Below are positions 47,252-56,918 of a stretch of DNA of 64,000 bases, piece by piece (position 1 is the stretch's first letter; the number at the start of each line of letters is the position of its first letter). The notes below the pieces were generated by a model. The model was not told the DNA's origin, searched no databases, and was given only the letters and a program-made list of their open reading frames with translations. A program made the position numbers and the translations under genes. Origin of the DNA: an uncultured Roseovarius sp. (GTDB lineage: Bacteria; Pseudomonadota; Alphaproteobacteria; Rhodobacterales; Rhodobacteraceae). Location: assembly GCA_947496175.1 (NCBI GenBank), contig CANMBU010000003.1:650334-714333 (forward strand), written 5' to 3'.

Positions 47252-47914
47252 TCAGTCCTCGAAAAGCTCGCTTTGGCCTTCTTCAACCGCTTCTTCGATA
47301 TCCACATCGCCCTCACCCACCTGCGGCATTTGATCCGGCGGCAAACGGTTTTCCAAAAGCCCAGCGGCGCGCAGCTCTTTCAGTCCCGGCAGGTCACGGG
47401 CACTTTCCAATCCGAAATGATCAAGAAATGCGGGTGTAACAACAAATGTCACCGGACGGCCCGGGGTCATTTTACGGCGACCAAAGCGGATCCATTCCAT
47501 CTCAAGCAGCTGATCCACCGTACCACGGCTAATGCTGACACCCCGGATTTCCTCAATCTCGGCACGTGTCACGGGTTGATGATAGGCAATGATGGCCAAT
47601 GTCTCGATCGCCGCGCGGCTGAGCTTACGGGTTTCTGTGGTTTCCTTTTGCATCAAAAAGGCGAGGTCCGACGCTGTGCGCAAGGCCCAGGCATCCCCGA
47701 CCTTTACCAGATGCACGCCACGCCCCTCATATCGTTTACGAAGATGCACAAGCGCCTCGGCTGCGTCACAGCCATGCGGCATGCGCGACTCCAACTCGCG
47801 CACAGTGACCGGTTCGGCAGAGGCAAAAAGGATCGCTTCGCACATGCGTTCCTGCTCGGCCATTGGCGGGGCGTCGAACAGGCTTTCTTCTTGATCTTCA
47901 ATCTCTTCCGCCAT
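47252..47914 (-). CDS. scpB: Segregation and condensation protein B
   Basis: 220-aa kite subunit of the SMC-ScpAB condensin. AILFASAEPVTVRELESRMP is the first winged helix, and RAAIETLAIIAYHQPVTRAEIEEIRGV with GRPVTFVVTPAFLDHFGL the second. Starts five bases after scpA. In related genomes tat genes often follow; they do not here. Confidence 0.95.
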   Translation of the reverse strand: MAEEIEDQEESLFDAPPMAEQERMCEAILFASAEPVTVRELESRMPHGCDAAEALVHLRKRYEGRGVHLVKVGDAWALRTASDLAFLMQKETTETRKLSRAAIETLAIIAYHQPVTRAEIEEIRGVSISRGTVDQLLEMEWIRFGRRKMTPGRPVTFVVTPAFLDHFGLESARDLPGLKELRAAGLLENRLPPDQMPQVGEGDVDIEEAVEEGQSELFED

Positions 47915-47918
47915 GCTC

Positions 47919-48707
47919 TTAATCCCTTCGCCGCAGCTCGAGCGGCGCGTACACTTCGGCTTGCCTCAACTCGACCTTGCCCTCTTTAGCAAGCTCAAGC
48001 GCCGCCGCAAAGGTCGAGGCTGTGGCAGAGCGACGGCGTGTGGGATCGGTGACAAATCCATCGGGCAAATAACTTGAAATGTCCGTCCAGGTCCCGGCAA
48101 AGCCGATCAAACCGCGCATCCGGTCAAGCGCCTGTTCCAGCGTGAAAACCGCTTCCCTGTCGAAAGCATAGGGGCGAAATTCATCCTTGGTGCGGATGCG
48201 GGCGTAACCTTGCATCAAATCCAGAAGCGTCGCGGTGTATTGCACCTTGCGCACCCGCGTGACGGTTTCAGGGATGCCGCGGGCAAAGAACTCCCGCCCC
48301 AACCGGTCGCGCGCCATCAACTTGGCGGCGGCGTCGCGCATCGCTTGCAGACGTTCCAGTTGAAAGGCCAGATGCGCTGCAAGCTCCTCGCCTGAAGGCC
48401 CCTCTTCGGTCGGGTCAGGCGGGAGCAGAAGCCGGGATTTCAGGAACGCCAGCCAGGCCGCCATCACAAGATAGTCCGCTGCCAATTCAAGCCGAAGCGC
48501 CTTGGCGCGCTCGACAAAGGCCAGGTATTGCTGTGCCAGTTCCAGGATCGAGATTTTGCGCAGATCCACCTTCTGCGTGCGCCCAAGCGTCAGCAACAAA
48601 TCAAGCGGGCCTTCAAACCCGTCCACATCGACAATGAGCGCCTCGGCGACCATGCGGTCGGCGACACTCTCCGGTCGTCCAAAATCGTCAAAATCGTCGT
48701 CTGACAT
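47919..48707 (-). CDS. scpA: Segregation and condensation protein A
   Basis: 262-aa kleisin. VDGFEGPLDLLLTLGRTQKVDLRKISILELAQQYL is the N-terminal SMC-neck binding region, AADYLVMAAWLAFLKSRLLLP follows, and the C-terminal winged helix ends the protein. It is eight bases after nagZ. ScpA, ScpB and SMC together condense the chromosome. Confidence 0.95.
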   Translation of the reverse strand: MSDDDFDDFGRPESVADRMVAEALIVDVDGFEGPLDLLLTLGRTQKVDLRKISILELAQQYLAFVERAKALRLELAADYLVMAAWLAFLKSRLLLPPDPTEEGPSGEELAAHLAFQLERLQAMRDAAAKLMARDRLGREFFARGIPETVTRVRKVQYTATLLDLMQGYARIRTKDEFRPYAFDREAVFTLEQALDRMRGLIGFAGTWTDISSYLPDGFVTDPTRRRSATASTFAAALELAKEGKVELRQAEVYAPLELRRRD

Positions 48708-48715
48708 CCGTGCCC

Positions 48716-49732
48716 TTAGCCTTTCAGCAGTTGGGCCAGCTTTGCCTCCAGCGCGGGAATGTCAACCTCATTAGGGGTCTGACGTGCCGCAAGAGCACGT
48801 TCTGCGCGGGTGAGCGCCGTGCCGCGTAACGTGCCAGACGCCTCAGCCACCTGCCTTGCCTCCTCAAGGTCGCCGTTGCAATGCAATACCATGTCGCACC
48901 CTGCCGCGATGGCCTGCGCGCTGAGATCATGGATGTTTCCGCTGAGCGCCTTCATGGAGATGTCATCTGTCATGATCAGACCGTCAAAGCCGATACGCTC
49001 TCGGATCAGGCGCATAACGGGTGACGAAAGTGTCGCTGCCGCCGTGTCACATGCCGAATAGACCAGATGCGCCGTCATGCCCATGGGCAACGTATTCAAC
49101 GCGCGGAACGGCGCAAAATCAGTCTCGTCCAAGACGTCCAAAGCCGCATCGACTTGCGGCAGGTTGAAATGGCTATCGACCGTCGCGCGACCGTGGCCGG
49201 GCATATGTTTGACCACCGGCAATACGCCACCGTCCAGCAAACCCTGCGCCACCGCACGGCCAATGGCCGCAACCGTATGCGGATTTTCCCCATAACATCT
49301 GTTCTTTAGGAAGGGATGCGTGTCAGGCCCTGCAACATCCACAAGCGGCGCGCAATTGGCATCGATACCGAGTTCATAAAGCTCATGTGCGATGATGCGA
49401 TAGCGCGCATACATCGCCTCCTCGGCCCTTTCGCCTGCCAATTGCACCTGCTCCAGTGGAGGGAGCCAGTCGCGCCAGGTCGGGCCGGTCAGGCGCTGTA
49501 CCCGTCCGCCTTCCTGATCAATGAGGATCGGGGCGTTGTGACCCGCAGCTTCTCTGAGATCCGAACAGAGAGCGCGCAGTTGATCAGGCGTCTCGACATT
49601 ACGAGCAAAAAGGATGAACCCAAATGGACGCGTCTGGCGAAAAAACGCGCGTTCTTCCTCAGTGAGTTCAGTTGCGCCGACCCCTAGGATGCACGCGCCA
49701 AATGCGCTCAACGCGTCACCACGGGGATACAC
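48716..49732 (-). CDS. nagZ: Beta-N-acetylhexosaminidase NagZ
   Basis: 338-aa cytosolic GH3 enzyme that removes GlcNAc from anhydro-muropeptides in peptidoglycan recycling. The catalytic His/Asp loop is KHMPGHGRATVDSH, and the nucleophile Asp lies in GLIMTDDISMKAL. The ORF starts at GTG 49732, overlapping the SPOR gene by 25 bases; TTG 49711, overlapping its stop as TTGA, is an alternative. Confidence 0.94.
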   Translation of the reverse strand: MYPRGDALSAFGACILGVGATELTEEERAFFRQTRPFGFILFARNVETPDQLRALCSDLREAAGHNAPILIDQEGGRVQRLTGPTWRDWLPPLEQVQLAGERAEEAMYARYRIIAHELYELGIDANCAPLVDVAGPDTHPFLKNRCYGENPHTVAAIGRAVAQGLLDGGVLPVVKHMPGHGRATVDSHFNLPQVDAALDVLDETDFAPFRALNTLPMGMTAHLVYSACDTAAATLSSPVMRLIRERIGFDGLIMTDDISMKALSGNIHDLSAQAIAAGCDMVLHCNGDLEEARQVAEASGTLRGTALTRAERALAARQTPNEVDIPALEAKLAQLLKG

Positions 49733-50688
49733 TCGGCGTTTTCCGCGACCAAAGCCGAACAGAAGCGGCGCGCGTCATTCAGGTCTGCAAACCCCATGGC
49801 GCGCAGGCGGTAAAAGGTGCGCCCCCCGCTTTGGGCACGTTGGATAACCTGTTGTTTATCCCCAAGATATTCTGAGAACTGGCCCGAGAGCCGCATCCAT
49901 TCCTGTGCCGCAACCTCAGCGCTTTCATAAGCGCCCAGCTGTGCCAAACGCGTGCCGGCTGGAATGGCCGAGGCCTCCACCAAAGCCGATGTCGAATTTG
50001 CTGAGGCCGTCGCAACACTCGCCGCAACGGCTTCGGCAACCGAGTCGGTCGACGCGGCAACGCGTGTCGGACGCAGTTGCGGACGCAAGGAACGGCCCAA
50101 CCCTCCGGTGACAGGCGCTTCTTCTGCCGTCTCTTCTGTGGCGGTCACTGTTTCGGTCTGCGGTAACGCTTCAACTTCGGGGGCCGGTTGCAATTCACCC
50201 AAGGGTTCAACACCTTGCGCCAAACGGTCAACCAACTCCAATGCGGCGACCTCGGTGTCCGCTTCGTTTTGCGCCACAGGCTCTGAGATTGTCGTTTGGT
50301 CCTGCGCGGCTGCGGCTTGCTCGGCCACTTCATTGGCAACCGTGGCAACCTGCGGTGTGTCCTCAAGACTGAGTTCCAATGGTTCAGGCGCCAACACAAG
50401 CCGGTCTGCTGGATCCGCCGCTGTTCCAACGGCGGCAACATCATTGACGGCCAGACCCTGATGCTGGAATTCTGTGCCACCGGGATCTTGCGGTTGTACC
50501 CGCAACGGCCCTTCGGCGGCTTTGATCACTGGAACGCCACTGACGTCGCGGACCAAAAGCTTGTAGCCCCAAACACCAATGCCCACCACCAGCGCCAGCG
50601 ATATCGCCGCCCCGGCAAAATTAGCAATCGTTTGTAAGTTGAATTGCTGCTCAGACACAGCCCCCGGCTGCACTGTCATCTGTGCCAT
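49708..50688 (-). CDS. SPOR-domain membrane protein
   Basis: 326 aa. One transmembrane helix (FAGAAISLALVVGIGVWGYKLL) near residues 26-47, then a long Ala/Glu/Gln/Val-rich periplasmic linker, then a C-terminal SPOR domain about residues 245-326 (AGTRLAQLGAYESAEVAAQEWMRL to RRFCSALVAENAECIPVV). SPOR domains bind denuded glycan at division sites. It lies between argS and nagZ, the usual order in this family. Confidence 0.9.
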   Translation of the reverse strand: MAQMTVQPGAVSEQQFNLQTIANFAGAAISLALVVGIGVWGYKLLVRDVSGVPVIKAAEGPLRVQPQDPGGTEFQHQGLAVNDVAAVGTAADPADRLVLAPEPLELSLEDTPQVATVANEVAEQAAAAQDQTTISEPVAQNEADTEVAALELVDRLAQGVEPLGELQPAPEVEALPQTETVTATEETAEEAPVTGGLGRSLRPQLRPTRVAASTDSVAEAVAASVATASANSTSALVEASAIPAGTRLAQLGAYESAEVAAQEWMRLSGQFSEYLGDKQQVIQRAQSGGRTFYRLRAMGFADLNDARRFCSALVAENAECIPVVTR

Positions 50689-50766
50689 GTTTCGCCTCTT
50701 TGTCTCTCCGGCGAATACATGCCCGCCGGTTGTTCACTGCTCTCCCCGGCGATATTTTTGATGATG

Positions 50767-52512
50767 TCAGCGCATCTCGTCTGCCGGAGTTACACCTAGA
50801 ATACCAAGACCTGCGGAAATAACAACGGTTACGGCCCGTGCGAGGGCAATTTTTGCCTGCGATGCGGCGGGATCATCTGCATCAAGGAATCGTAATTCCG
50901 GCTTGTCATTGCCCCGGTTCCAGAGCGCGTGCAGTTCGCTGGCCAGATCATAGAGGTAAAACGCCACCCGGTGCGGCTCGTTCGTGCGCCCGGCAATTTC
51001 CACCAGACGTGGCCATTCGGCGATCTTCTTGGCGACCGACAGCTGCGCCTCATCCGTCAACTGCGAGAGATCCGCCGCGCCAAGATCAGCGTCGTCAACG
51101 GCAATGCCCGCCTCAACCGCCTTGCGCAGAACCGATTTCACCCGCGCATGGGCATATTGCACATAAAAAACAGGGTTTTCCTTGGATTGCTCCAGCACTT
51201 TGTCAAAGTCAAAATCCAAAGGCGCATCGTTCTTGCGGGTCAGCATGACAAAGCGGGTCACGTCCGAGCCCACCTGATCCACCACATCGCGCAGGGTGAC
51301 AAAGGTCCCTGCCCGTTTCGACATCTTGAATGGCTCGCCGTCTTTATAAAGCTTCACCAGTTGTGTGAGCTTGATGTCGAGCGGCACCTTGCTATCGCTG
51401 AGCGCAGACACCGCCGCCTTCATCCGTTTGACATAGCCGCCGTGATCCGCGCCAAAAACATCAATCAGCGCATCAAAACCACGCGTGACCTTGTCATAAT
51501 GATAGGCAATATCCGGCGCAAAGTAGGTCCAACTGCCGTCTGACTTCTTCACCGGGCGGTCCACATCATCGCCGTGCTCGGTCGATTTGAACAGGGTTTG
51601 CTCACGCGGCTCCCAATCCTCGGGCTTTTTGCCTTTGGGTGGTTCCAGCACGCCCTCGTAGATCAGGCCCTTGGATTGCAGCGCCTCCAGCGACTGTTCG
51701 ATCCGGCCCGTGCCATAGAGGGATTTCTCGCTGAAAAATACATCCATCTGAACCCCAAGCGCCTTCAGGTCCGCACGAATGAGATCCATCATCGCCTCAG
51801 TGGCATAGTCGCGCACCTCGGCCAGCCAGACCTCTTCAGGCTGATCGACATAGGCATCGCCAACTTTGTCCTTGAGCGCCGCCCCGACCGGGATCAGGTA
51901 ATCGCCGGGATAGGTGCCGTCTTCGAACGCCACATCCTGACCATGCGCTTCGAGGTAACGCAGGTATACAGAGCGCGCCAGCACATCGACCTGCGCGCCG
52001 CCATCGTTGATGTAGTATTCGCGCGTGACGTCATAGCCCACAAAATCCAGAAGACTGGCCAGTGCGTCGCCGAACACGGCCCCGCGCGTATGACCCACAT
52101 GCAAAGGCCCGGTTGGGTTGGCCGAGACATATTCGACATTGACCTTTTTGCCGGCACCGGTGTCAGAGCGGCCAAAGTCGGCACCCGCCGCCAAAGCCGC
52201 CTGAACCACGGAATGCCAGAGCGACGGCGCAAGGCGCAGGTTCAAGAACCCCGGGCCGGCCACCTCGGCACTTAGAATAGTCCCATGGGCACTCAGTTGC
52301 CCCGCCAACTTCTCAGCAATGTCGCGTGGTTTCAGACCAGCCGGTTTCGCCAGAACCATGGCCGCATTGGTCGCCATATCACCATGAGCGGCATCGCGCG
52401 GCGGCTCAACCGTCACATTCGACAGATCAAGACCAACGGGCAGCTCCCCCGCCTCTTGCATAGCCTCAAGGGCTGCCAGCACGGCCTGCCTGATTTCGGT
52501 GAACACATTCAT
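50767..52512 (-). CDS. argS: Arginyl-tRNA synthetase
   Basis: 581-aa class Ia synthetase. The HIGH motif is [17 protein letters not shown] (HVGH), the KMSKS equivalent is [11 protein letters not shown], and the N-terminal Add1 domain and C-terminal DALR anticodon-binding domain are present. Length is normal. Confidence 0.97.
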   Translation of the reverse strand: MNVFTEIRQAVLAALEAMQEAGELPVGLDLSNVTVEPPRDAAHGDMATNAAMVLAKPAGLKPRDIAEKLAGQLSAHGTILSAEVAGPGFLNLRLAPSLWHSVVQAALAAGADFGRSDTGAGKKVNVEYVSANPTGPLHVGHTRGAVFGDALASLLDFVGYDVTREYYINDGGAQVDVLARSVYLRYLEAHGQDVAFEDGTYPGDYLIPVGAALKDKVGDAYVDQPEEVWLAEVRDYATEAMMDLIRADLKALGVQMDVFFSEKSLYGTGRIEQSLEALQSKGLIYEGVLEPPKGKKPEDWEPREQTLFKSTEHGDDVDRPVKKSDGSWTYFAPDIAYHYDKVTRGFDALIDVFGADHGGYVKRMKAAVSALSDSKVPLDIKLTQLVKLYKDGEPFKMSKRAGTFVTLRDVVDQVGSDVTRFVMLTRKNDAPLDFDFDKVLEQSKENPVFYVQYAHARVKSVLRKAVEAGIAVDDADLGAADLSQLTDEAQLSVAKKIAEWPRLVEIAGRTNEPHRVAFYLYDLASELHALWNRGNDKPELRFLDADDPAASQAKIALARAVTVVISAGLGILGVTPADEMR

Positions 52513-52566
52513 CCGGGCGATCCTTCCTTTGTCGGGCGTCGGTTTAGCACCCCCGTGGCGCGCGTC

Positions 52567-52588
52567 AATCGCGATACGCGGCGCGATT
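52567..52588 (-). terminator. Hairpin after the antiporter gene
   Basis: AATCGCG-ATACGCGG-CGCGATT, a seven-base stem beginning at the antiporter stop codon, 55 bases before the argS start. No T tract, so possibly only a weak boundary. Confidence 0.3.
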
Positions 52589-54408
52589 TACTTTGCCACC
52601 ACGTCCTCACGACCGGGCCCAAACCAGACCAGTTCTGTATCCGGGTCTGGGTTCCACTCCGCATCAGCAGAGAGCAAAGTGAAGGCTCCGCCCTCTTTGT
52701 AAAGCGCTAAGGCAATGCCGTCGGGATTTTGCTCTGCCCATTCTGATTTGGTGAATTCATCCGTAAGCCGCGTCACGCGCACCTCCCAGCCTTTCGCCAT
52801 TTTGCTCGCAATTTCCAGATAGGTGAGTTTGCCGACAAAACTCTGACCTCCCAATCCGGGCGGCAGTACCAGACGTTTGCTCTCTGATTTCAGCCGGCCG
52901 AGCTGAAACACGTTCTCGCGCCCGAATTCCGGCGCAAGATCTGTCGCAACCAAAGTGTTGTAGGCATCATTGTCGCTCACTGCGACGATGCGGCCATAGG
53001 ACATGATCTCGACACTATGCTCCGCCGCTTCCGAGAGCACATCCCCATAAAAAACGTGCAGACCCGCATCGCGTGCGCTGCGCAGGCGCGCGCGGTTAGT
53101 GTCCGTGATCAGAACCGGGATTTTCACGCTGAGCAAAGCTTGTGCAAAAGAGGTCGCAAACTGAGAACCACCCGCGATGATGACCCCGGGCGTGCCTTTA
53201 CCTGCCAAGCCCATAGCGCGCGCCACAGGGGCAAGCAAAAAGCCGTTCAGAACGACCGTGACGGCCACGAGGGCAAATGCGAAGGGTGTCAGAAACGCTG
53301 CGTCCTCAACCCCGTTGGCCACCAATCTTTCACCAAAGAGCCCCGCAACCGCGACAAGCACCACGCCTCTTGGCCCTGCGAGGCCGACAAGCAGGCGTTC
53401 CTTGAAGGGAATATTGGTTCCTAAAAGCGACAGAAGCACGGTGGCCGGGCGCACCAGCAAGACAACCACAGCCACCAGGACCGCAGCCTGCCAGTTCAGA
53501 CGCCCAAGCGTCTCAAAATCCATGTTTGCGGCAAGCAGGATGAACACACCCGAGACCAACAGAATGGTCGCATGTTCCTTGAACCGACGCAGTTCGGTGT
53601 AGCTCGGCAAGTTGGCATTGGCCATGACAATACCCATGACGGTCACTGTCAAAAGCCCGCTTTCGTGCAGCATGTAGTCTGTGACCGCGAACGCGGCGAG
53701 CAGGGCGGCAAAGAGCACGGGCACTTTCATGTATTCCGGCACATAGGCCCGGCGGAACGCCTCACTCAACCCCCAGCCCGCGCCGTATCCTACTGCGCAA
53801 GCGATTGTAATACCGCGAATAATTTCCCATGCGGCATGGCCAAGACTGCCTGCAGCAGCAGTGACGACAACGACTTCAAAAGCCAAGACAGCCGCCAGTG
53901 CTCCAATGGGATCATTCACGATTGCTTCCCACTGCATAAGCTGTGCAGGACGCCGATTAAGACGCGCCTGCCGCAAGAGTGGCGCAATGACGGTTGGCCC
54001 GGTCACGATCATGATCCCGCCAAAAACCGCCGCACTTTCCCAACTGAGACCACCAACATAGTGCAAAGCCAAGGCCGAGCCGATCCATCCCAACGGCGCA
54101 CCGACAACAACCAGCCGCTTTACCCCCTGCTCTGCGCCGCGCAGGCTATGAAAATCGAGCGTTAGCCCACCTTCAAAAAGGATAATCGCCACCGCAATCG
54201 AGATCATCGGCCCCATCAGGACGCCAATGTCCCTTTCGGGATCAAAAATTCCAAACACAGGTCCAGCCAACAGGCCAGCAACCAACATCAGAACAATCGC
54301 AGGCATCCTGAGTCGCCAGGCCAGCCATTGCGCACCGACGCCCAGCGCGCCGACAAGCGCGAAGGCCATGACCGGATCCAGACCGCCATCTGCGGGTGTT
54401 GCTGCCAT
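52588..54408 (-). CDS. Cation:proton antiporter (CPA1/CPA2-like) with RCK-type domain
   Basis: 606 aa. The first 400 residues hold 12 or so membrane segments, with the exchanger stretch NDPIGALAAVLAFEVVVV containing the ND pair near residue 165. A cytosolic nucleotide-binding-like domain follows (GVIIAGGSQFATSFAQALLSVKIPVLITDTNRARL) with VSDNDAYNTLVATDLAPEFG, so gating by nucleotide is likely. Ion specificity (Na or K) is uncertain. It starts three bases downstream of dgt, probably cotranscribed. Confidence 0.88.
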   Translation of the reverse strand: MAATPADGGLDPVMAFALVGALGVGAQWLAWRLRMPAIVLMLVAGLLAGPVFGIFDPERDIGVLMGPMISIAVAIILFEGGLTLDFHSLRGAEQGVKRLVVVGAPLGWIGSALALHYVGGLSWESAAVFGGIMIVTGPTVIAPLLRQARLNRRPAQLMQWEAIVNDPIGALAAVLAFEVVVVTAAAGSLGHAAWEIIRGITIACAVGYGAGWGLSEAFRRAYVPEYMKVPVLFAALLAAFAVTDYMLHESGLLTVTVMGIVMANANLPSYTELRRFKEHATILLVSGVFILLAANMDFETLGRLNWQAAVLVAVVVLLVRPATVLLSLLGTNIPFKERLLVGLAGPRGVVLVAVAGLFGERLVANGVEDAAFLTPFAFALVAVTVVLNGFLLAPVARAMGLAGKGTPGVIIAGGSQFATSFAQALLSVKIPVLITDTNRARLRSARDAGLHVFYGDVLSEAAEHSVEIMSYGRIVAVSDNDAYNTLVATDLAPEFGRENVFQLGRLKSESKRLVLPPGLGGQSFVGKLTYLEIASKMAKGWEVRVTRLTDEFTKSEWAEQNPDGIALALYKEGGAFTLLSADAEWNPDPDTELVWFGPGREDVVAK

Positions 54409-54410
54409 CG

Positions 54411-55580
54411 TTACACTCCTTCTCGCGCCTCGGCGCTGTCGTCTCCGCCCAAAAGCCGATTGTGGCTTTCCAGCGCATAGCGGTCCGTCATACCGGCGAT
54501 GTAGTCACTTACAAGCCTTGCCAAACCTGTTTCAGTTTTCGCCTGAGCCACGTCGGTCTGCCAGCGCTTGGGTAAAAATTCCGGTTTGGACATGTAAAAC
54601 GGAAACAGCTCTTCGACCACGCGCGTGACGCGTTCGCGCATCTCTGTGACTTTAGGGGCACGATACATATGTTTGAAGAGGAAGGATTTTATGGTCTTCA
54701 TATCCGCTGCAATCTGGTCCGAGAACAAAATCGCAGCCTGCCCTAAATGACGGATATCTTCCGTGGTCTTCACCCCGGTTTCCTCTAACCTGTATCGCGA
54801 CGTCTCAATCACATCCGCAACCATCTCGCCGAACACGCGCCGCAAGGCTTCATGGCGTCGGCGATACGCGTCCAGACTTGGATACGTCTGATCCACAGTG
54901 TCAAAACACGCACCGACCATGGGCAAATCGCGGATATCATCCTCGGTGAAAAGCTTGGCGCGCAACCCGTCATGCAGATCATGGTTGTTATAGGCAATAT
55001 CGTCGGCCAATGCCGCAACCTGAGCCTCGGCACTGGCAAAACTGTGCAATTCCAGATCATGCCGTGCATTGTAGTCGGCCAGAGCATAGGGCAACTCACC
55101 GGTGACCGGGCCGTTGTGCTTGGCAATGCCTTCAAGCGTGTCCCAGGTCAGGTTGAGCCCGTCAAACTCGGCATAATGCCGTTCCAGTGAGGTGACGATG
55201 CGAATGGCCTGCGCATTGTGATCAAACCCGCCATAGGGCGACATCAACGCGTTGAGTGCATCTTCTCCGGTGTGGCCAAAGGGCGTGTGACCCAGATCAT
55301 GTGCCAGAGCCACGGCCTCGGTCAGCTCCACATTCAACCCCAAAGCACCCGAGATCGTCCGCGCCACCTGCGCCACCTCAATAGAATGGGTCAGACGCGT
55401 GCGGAAATAGTCGCCTTCATGCTCCACAAAGACCTGCGTTTTGTGTTTCAGACGGCGAAAGGCGCTGGAATGGATGATGCGGTCGCGGTCCCGCTGAAAA
55501 CACGAGCGAAACGCGCTTTCCTCCTCGGCCACAAGCCGGGGCCGCGCGCGGTCTGGATCCGACGCATAGGGCTTTGTCAT
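54411..55580 (-). CDS. dgt: dGTPase-like HD-domain nucleotide hydrolase
   Basis: 389 aa, Dgt-like type 2. The HD metal motif appears as TRLTHSIEVAQVARTISG, ALAHDLGHTPFGHTGE, and later ALADDIAYNNHDLHDGL. It hydrolyses dNTPs to nucleosides and triphosphate. ATG 55580 (MTKPYASDPDRARPR) gives the usual N-terminus; the ORF-track version is 13 residues longer. Divergent from the IscA gene. Confidence 0.92.
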   Translation of the reverse strand: MTKPYASDPDRARPRLVAEEESAFRSCFQRDRDRIIHSSAFRRLKHKTQVFVEHEGDYFRTRLTHSIEVAQVARTISGALGLNVELTEAVALAHDLGHTPFGHTGEDALNALMSPYGGFDHNAQAIRIVTSLERHYAEFDGLNLTWDTLEGIAKHNGPVTGELPYALADYNARHDLELHSFASAEAQVAALADDIAYNNHDLHDGLRAKLFTEDDIRDLPMVGACFDTVDQTYPSLDAYRRRHEALRRVFGEMVADVIETSRYRLEETGVKTTEDIRHLGQAAILFSDQIAADMKTIKSFLFKHMYRAPKVTEMRERVTRVVEELFPFYMSKPEFLPKRWQTDVAQAKTETGLARLVSDYIAGMTDRYALESHNRLLGGDDSAEAREGV

Positions 55581-55671
55581 GTTTTTACTCGCCTGCCCTG
55601 TCTTGTGGCACTGTCCCATGCCTCATATATTGCATTGGCAAGCTGAACGAAACCATATGGAACAACCTGCG

Positions 55672-55995
55672 ATGCAACTGCCTCCAACTGTGACGGAACG
55701 CGCCTTCGAGCGTCTGGCCGAAATCGGCGCTGGCGATCAGGGACAGGCCCTTCGGGTCGCCGTAGAAGGCGGCGGATGTTCGGGCTTTCAGTATGACATC
55801 AAGCTTGATGCCCCTGCCGAGGATGATCTTGTTCTGGAGGGCAAAGGCGAAAAGGTCGTTGTGGACAGCGTCTCGCTGCCATTTTTGACCGGGGCGACAA
55901 TTGATTTCACCGAAGAGCTGATCGGCGCGCGTTTTACGATTGATAACCCCAACGCCACGAGCGCCTGCGGGTGTGGAACGTCGTTTTCGATGTAA
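55672..55995 (+). CDS. A-type Fe-S carrier (IscA/ErpA/HesB family)
   Basis: 107 aa. The three conserved cysteines are in GGGCSGFQYDI and SACGCGTSFSM. It accepts and delivers [2Fe-2S] or [4Fe-4S] clusters downstream of Suf. ATG 55672 gives the family length; ATG 55657 adds five residues. It is far from the suf operon (33 kb), divergent from dgt. Confidence 0.93.
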   Translation: MQLPPTVTERAFERLAEIGAGDQGQALRVAVEGGGCSGFQYDIKLDAPAEDDLVLEGKGEKVVVDSVSLPFLTGATIDFTEELIGARFTIDNPNATSACGCGTSFSM

Positions 55996-56015
55996 GGCTG
56001 CGCTGCGGATAAGGG

Positions 56016-56918
56016 TTATTCCGCCGGAACCAGCTTTTCGTCGTGAATGGGGCGCATCCGTTCCCAAATCAGCCATCCACCGGCCAGGATAATGATGAAC
56101 GCACCCAGATAGGTCTGCGTCGAAGGTGTTTCGGCAAAGACGGACCAGCCGATGACAACCATCCAGATGAACTGCAGGTTCATCAGTGGCGTCACCACGA
56201 AGGCGGGCAAAATCCGCAACGCCGCAACCAGCACCCAACGCGCGCCAAAGAGCAGCAACGCGTATAGCGCAGCAAAGCCAAGATCGAGGCCGCTCATGGG
56301 GGCAAAAACAAAGGGCAAGGCCAGCCCCATCACCACCATTAGCGCCAGATTGGGGTAAAAGACCTGGGCAAGCAGGTTGCTATCGCGCTGTCCGATATAG
56401 CGCGACGCAACCATCGAGACAGAGCCCAGCAGCACGGCGGAAAAGGCCACAAGATGGCCAAAGCCGATACCCTGCAACCCGGCCGGAAAGAGACACGCGA
56501 CGCCAATAGTCCCTAACCCGAGCGCGACCCAGGTTTGACCGCGCACCGGCTCTCCTAAAACTGGACCCGAGAGGATAGCGGTGATCAGTGGGATAAGCGC
56601 GATGAAGAGAAACACATCCGCAAAGGGCAGCAGGCGGAAGGCGTGGAAAAACGCCAGCGTTCCCAGTACCGTCGCCACAACCCGAATGGTCATGGCCCAA
56701 GGGCAGAGTGTTGTCATCGAGCGCCTGTGCCCGCTTGGGTCGCGGTTGGCCAACAGGCTGAAAAGAGCGACCAGACCGCCCGAAATGGCAAAAAGCTGTG
56801 GTGCGGAGTAAGACTGTGCAAAGCCCTTGGTGATCGCGTCCGCGCCGGTGATCAATAAAGTGTAGAGCCCGGTGAGCGCAACGCCGGAGAGTACAAGAGC
56901 GGAGGCACGTTGGCGCAT
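56016..56918 (-). CDS. EamA/DMT family transporter
   Basis: 300-aa inner-membrane protein with ten hydrophobic segments in two EamA repeats (FAISGGLVALFSLLANRD; LVAFSAVLLGSVSMVASRYIG; FVVTPLMNLQFIWMVVIGWSVFAE). DMT proteins export amino acids, nucleosides and other small metabolites. Its ATG overlaps the stop of the upstream 357-aa gene (TAATG), so it is translationally coupled to the repeat-peptide operon, where it may be the exporter. Confidence 0.88.
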   Translation of the reverse strand: MRQRASALVLSGVALTGLYTLLITGADAITKGFAQSYSAPQLFAISGGLVALFSLLANRDPSGHRRSMTTLCPWAMTIRVVATVLGTLAFFHAFRLLPFADVFLFIALIPLITAILSGPVLGEPVRGQTWVALGLGTIGVACLFPAGLQGIGFGHLVAFSAVLLGSVSMVASRYIGQRDSNLLAQVFYPNLALMVVMGLALPFVFAPMSGLDLGFAALYALLLFGARWVLVAALRILPAFVVTPLMNLQFIWMVVIGWSVFAETPSTQTYLGAFIIILAGGWLIWERMRPIHDEKLVPAE

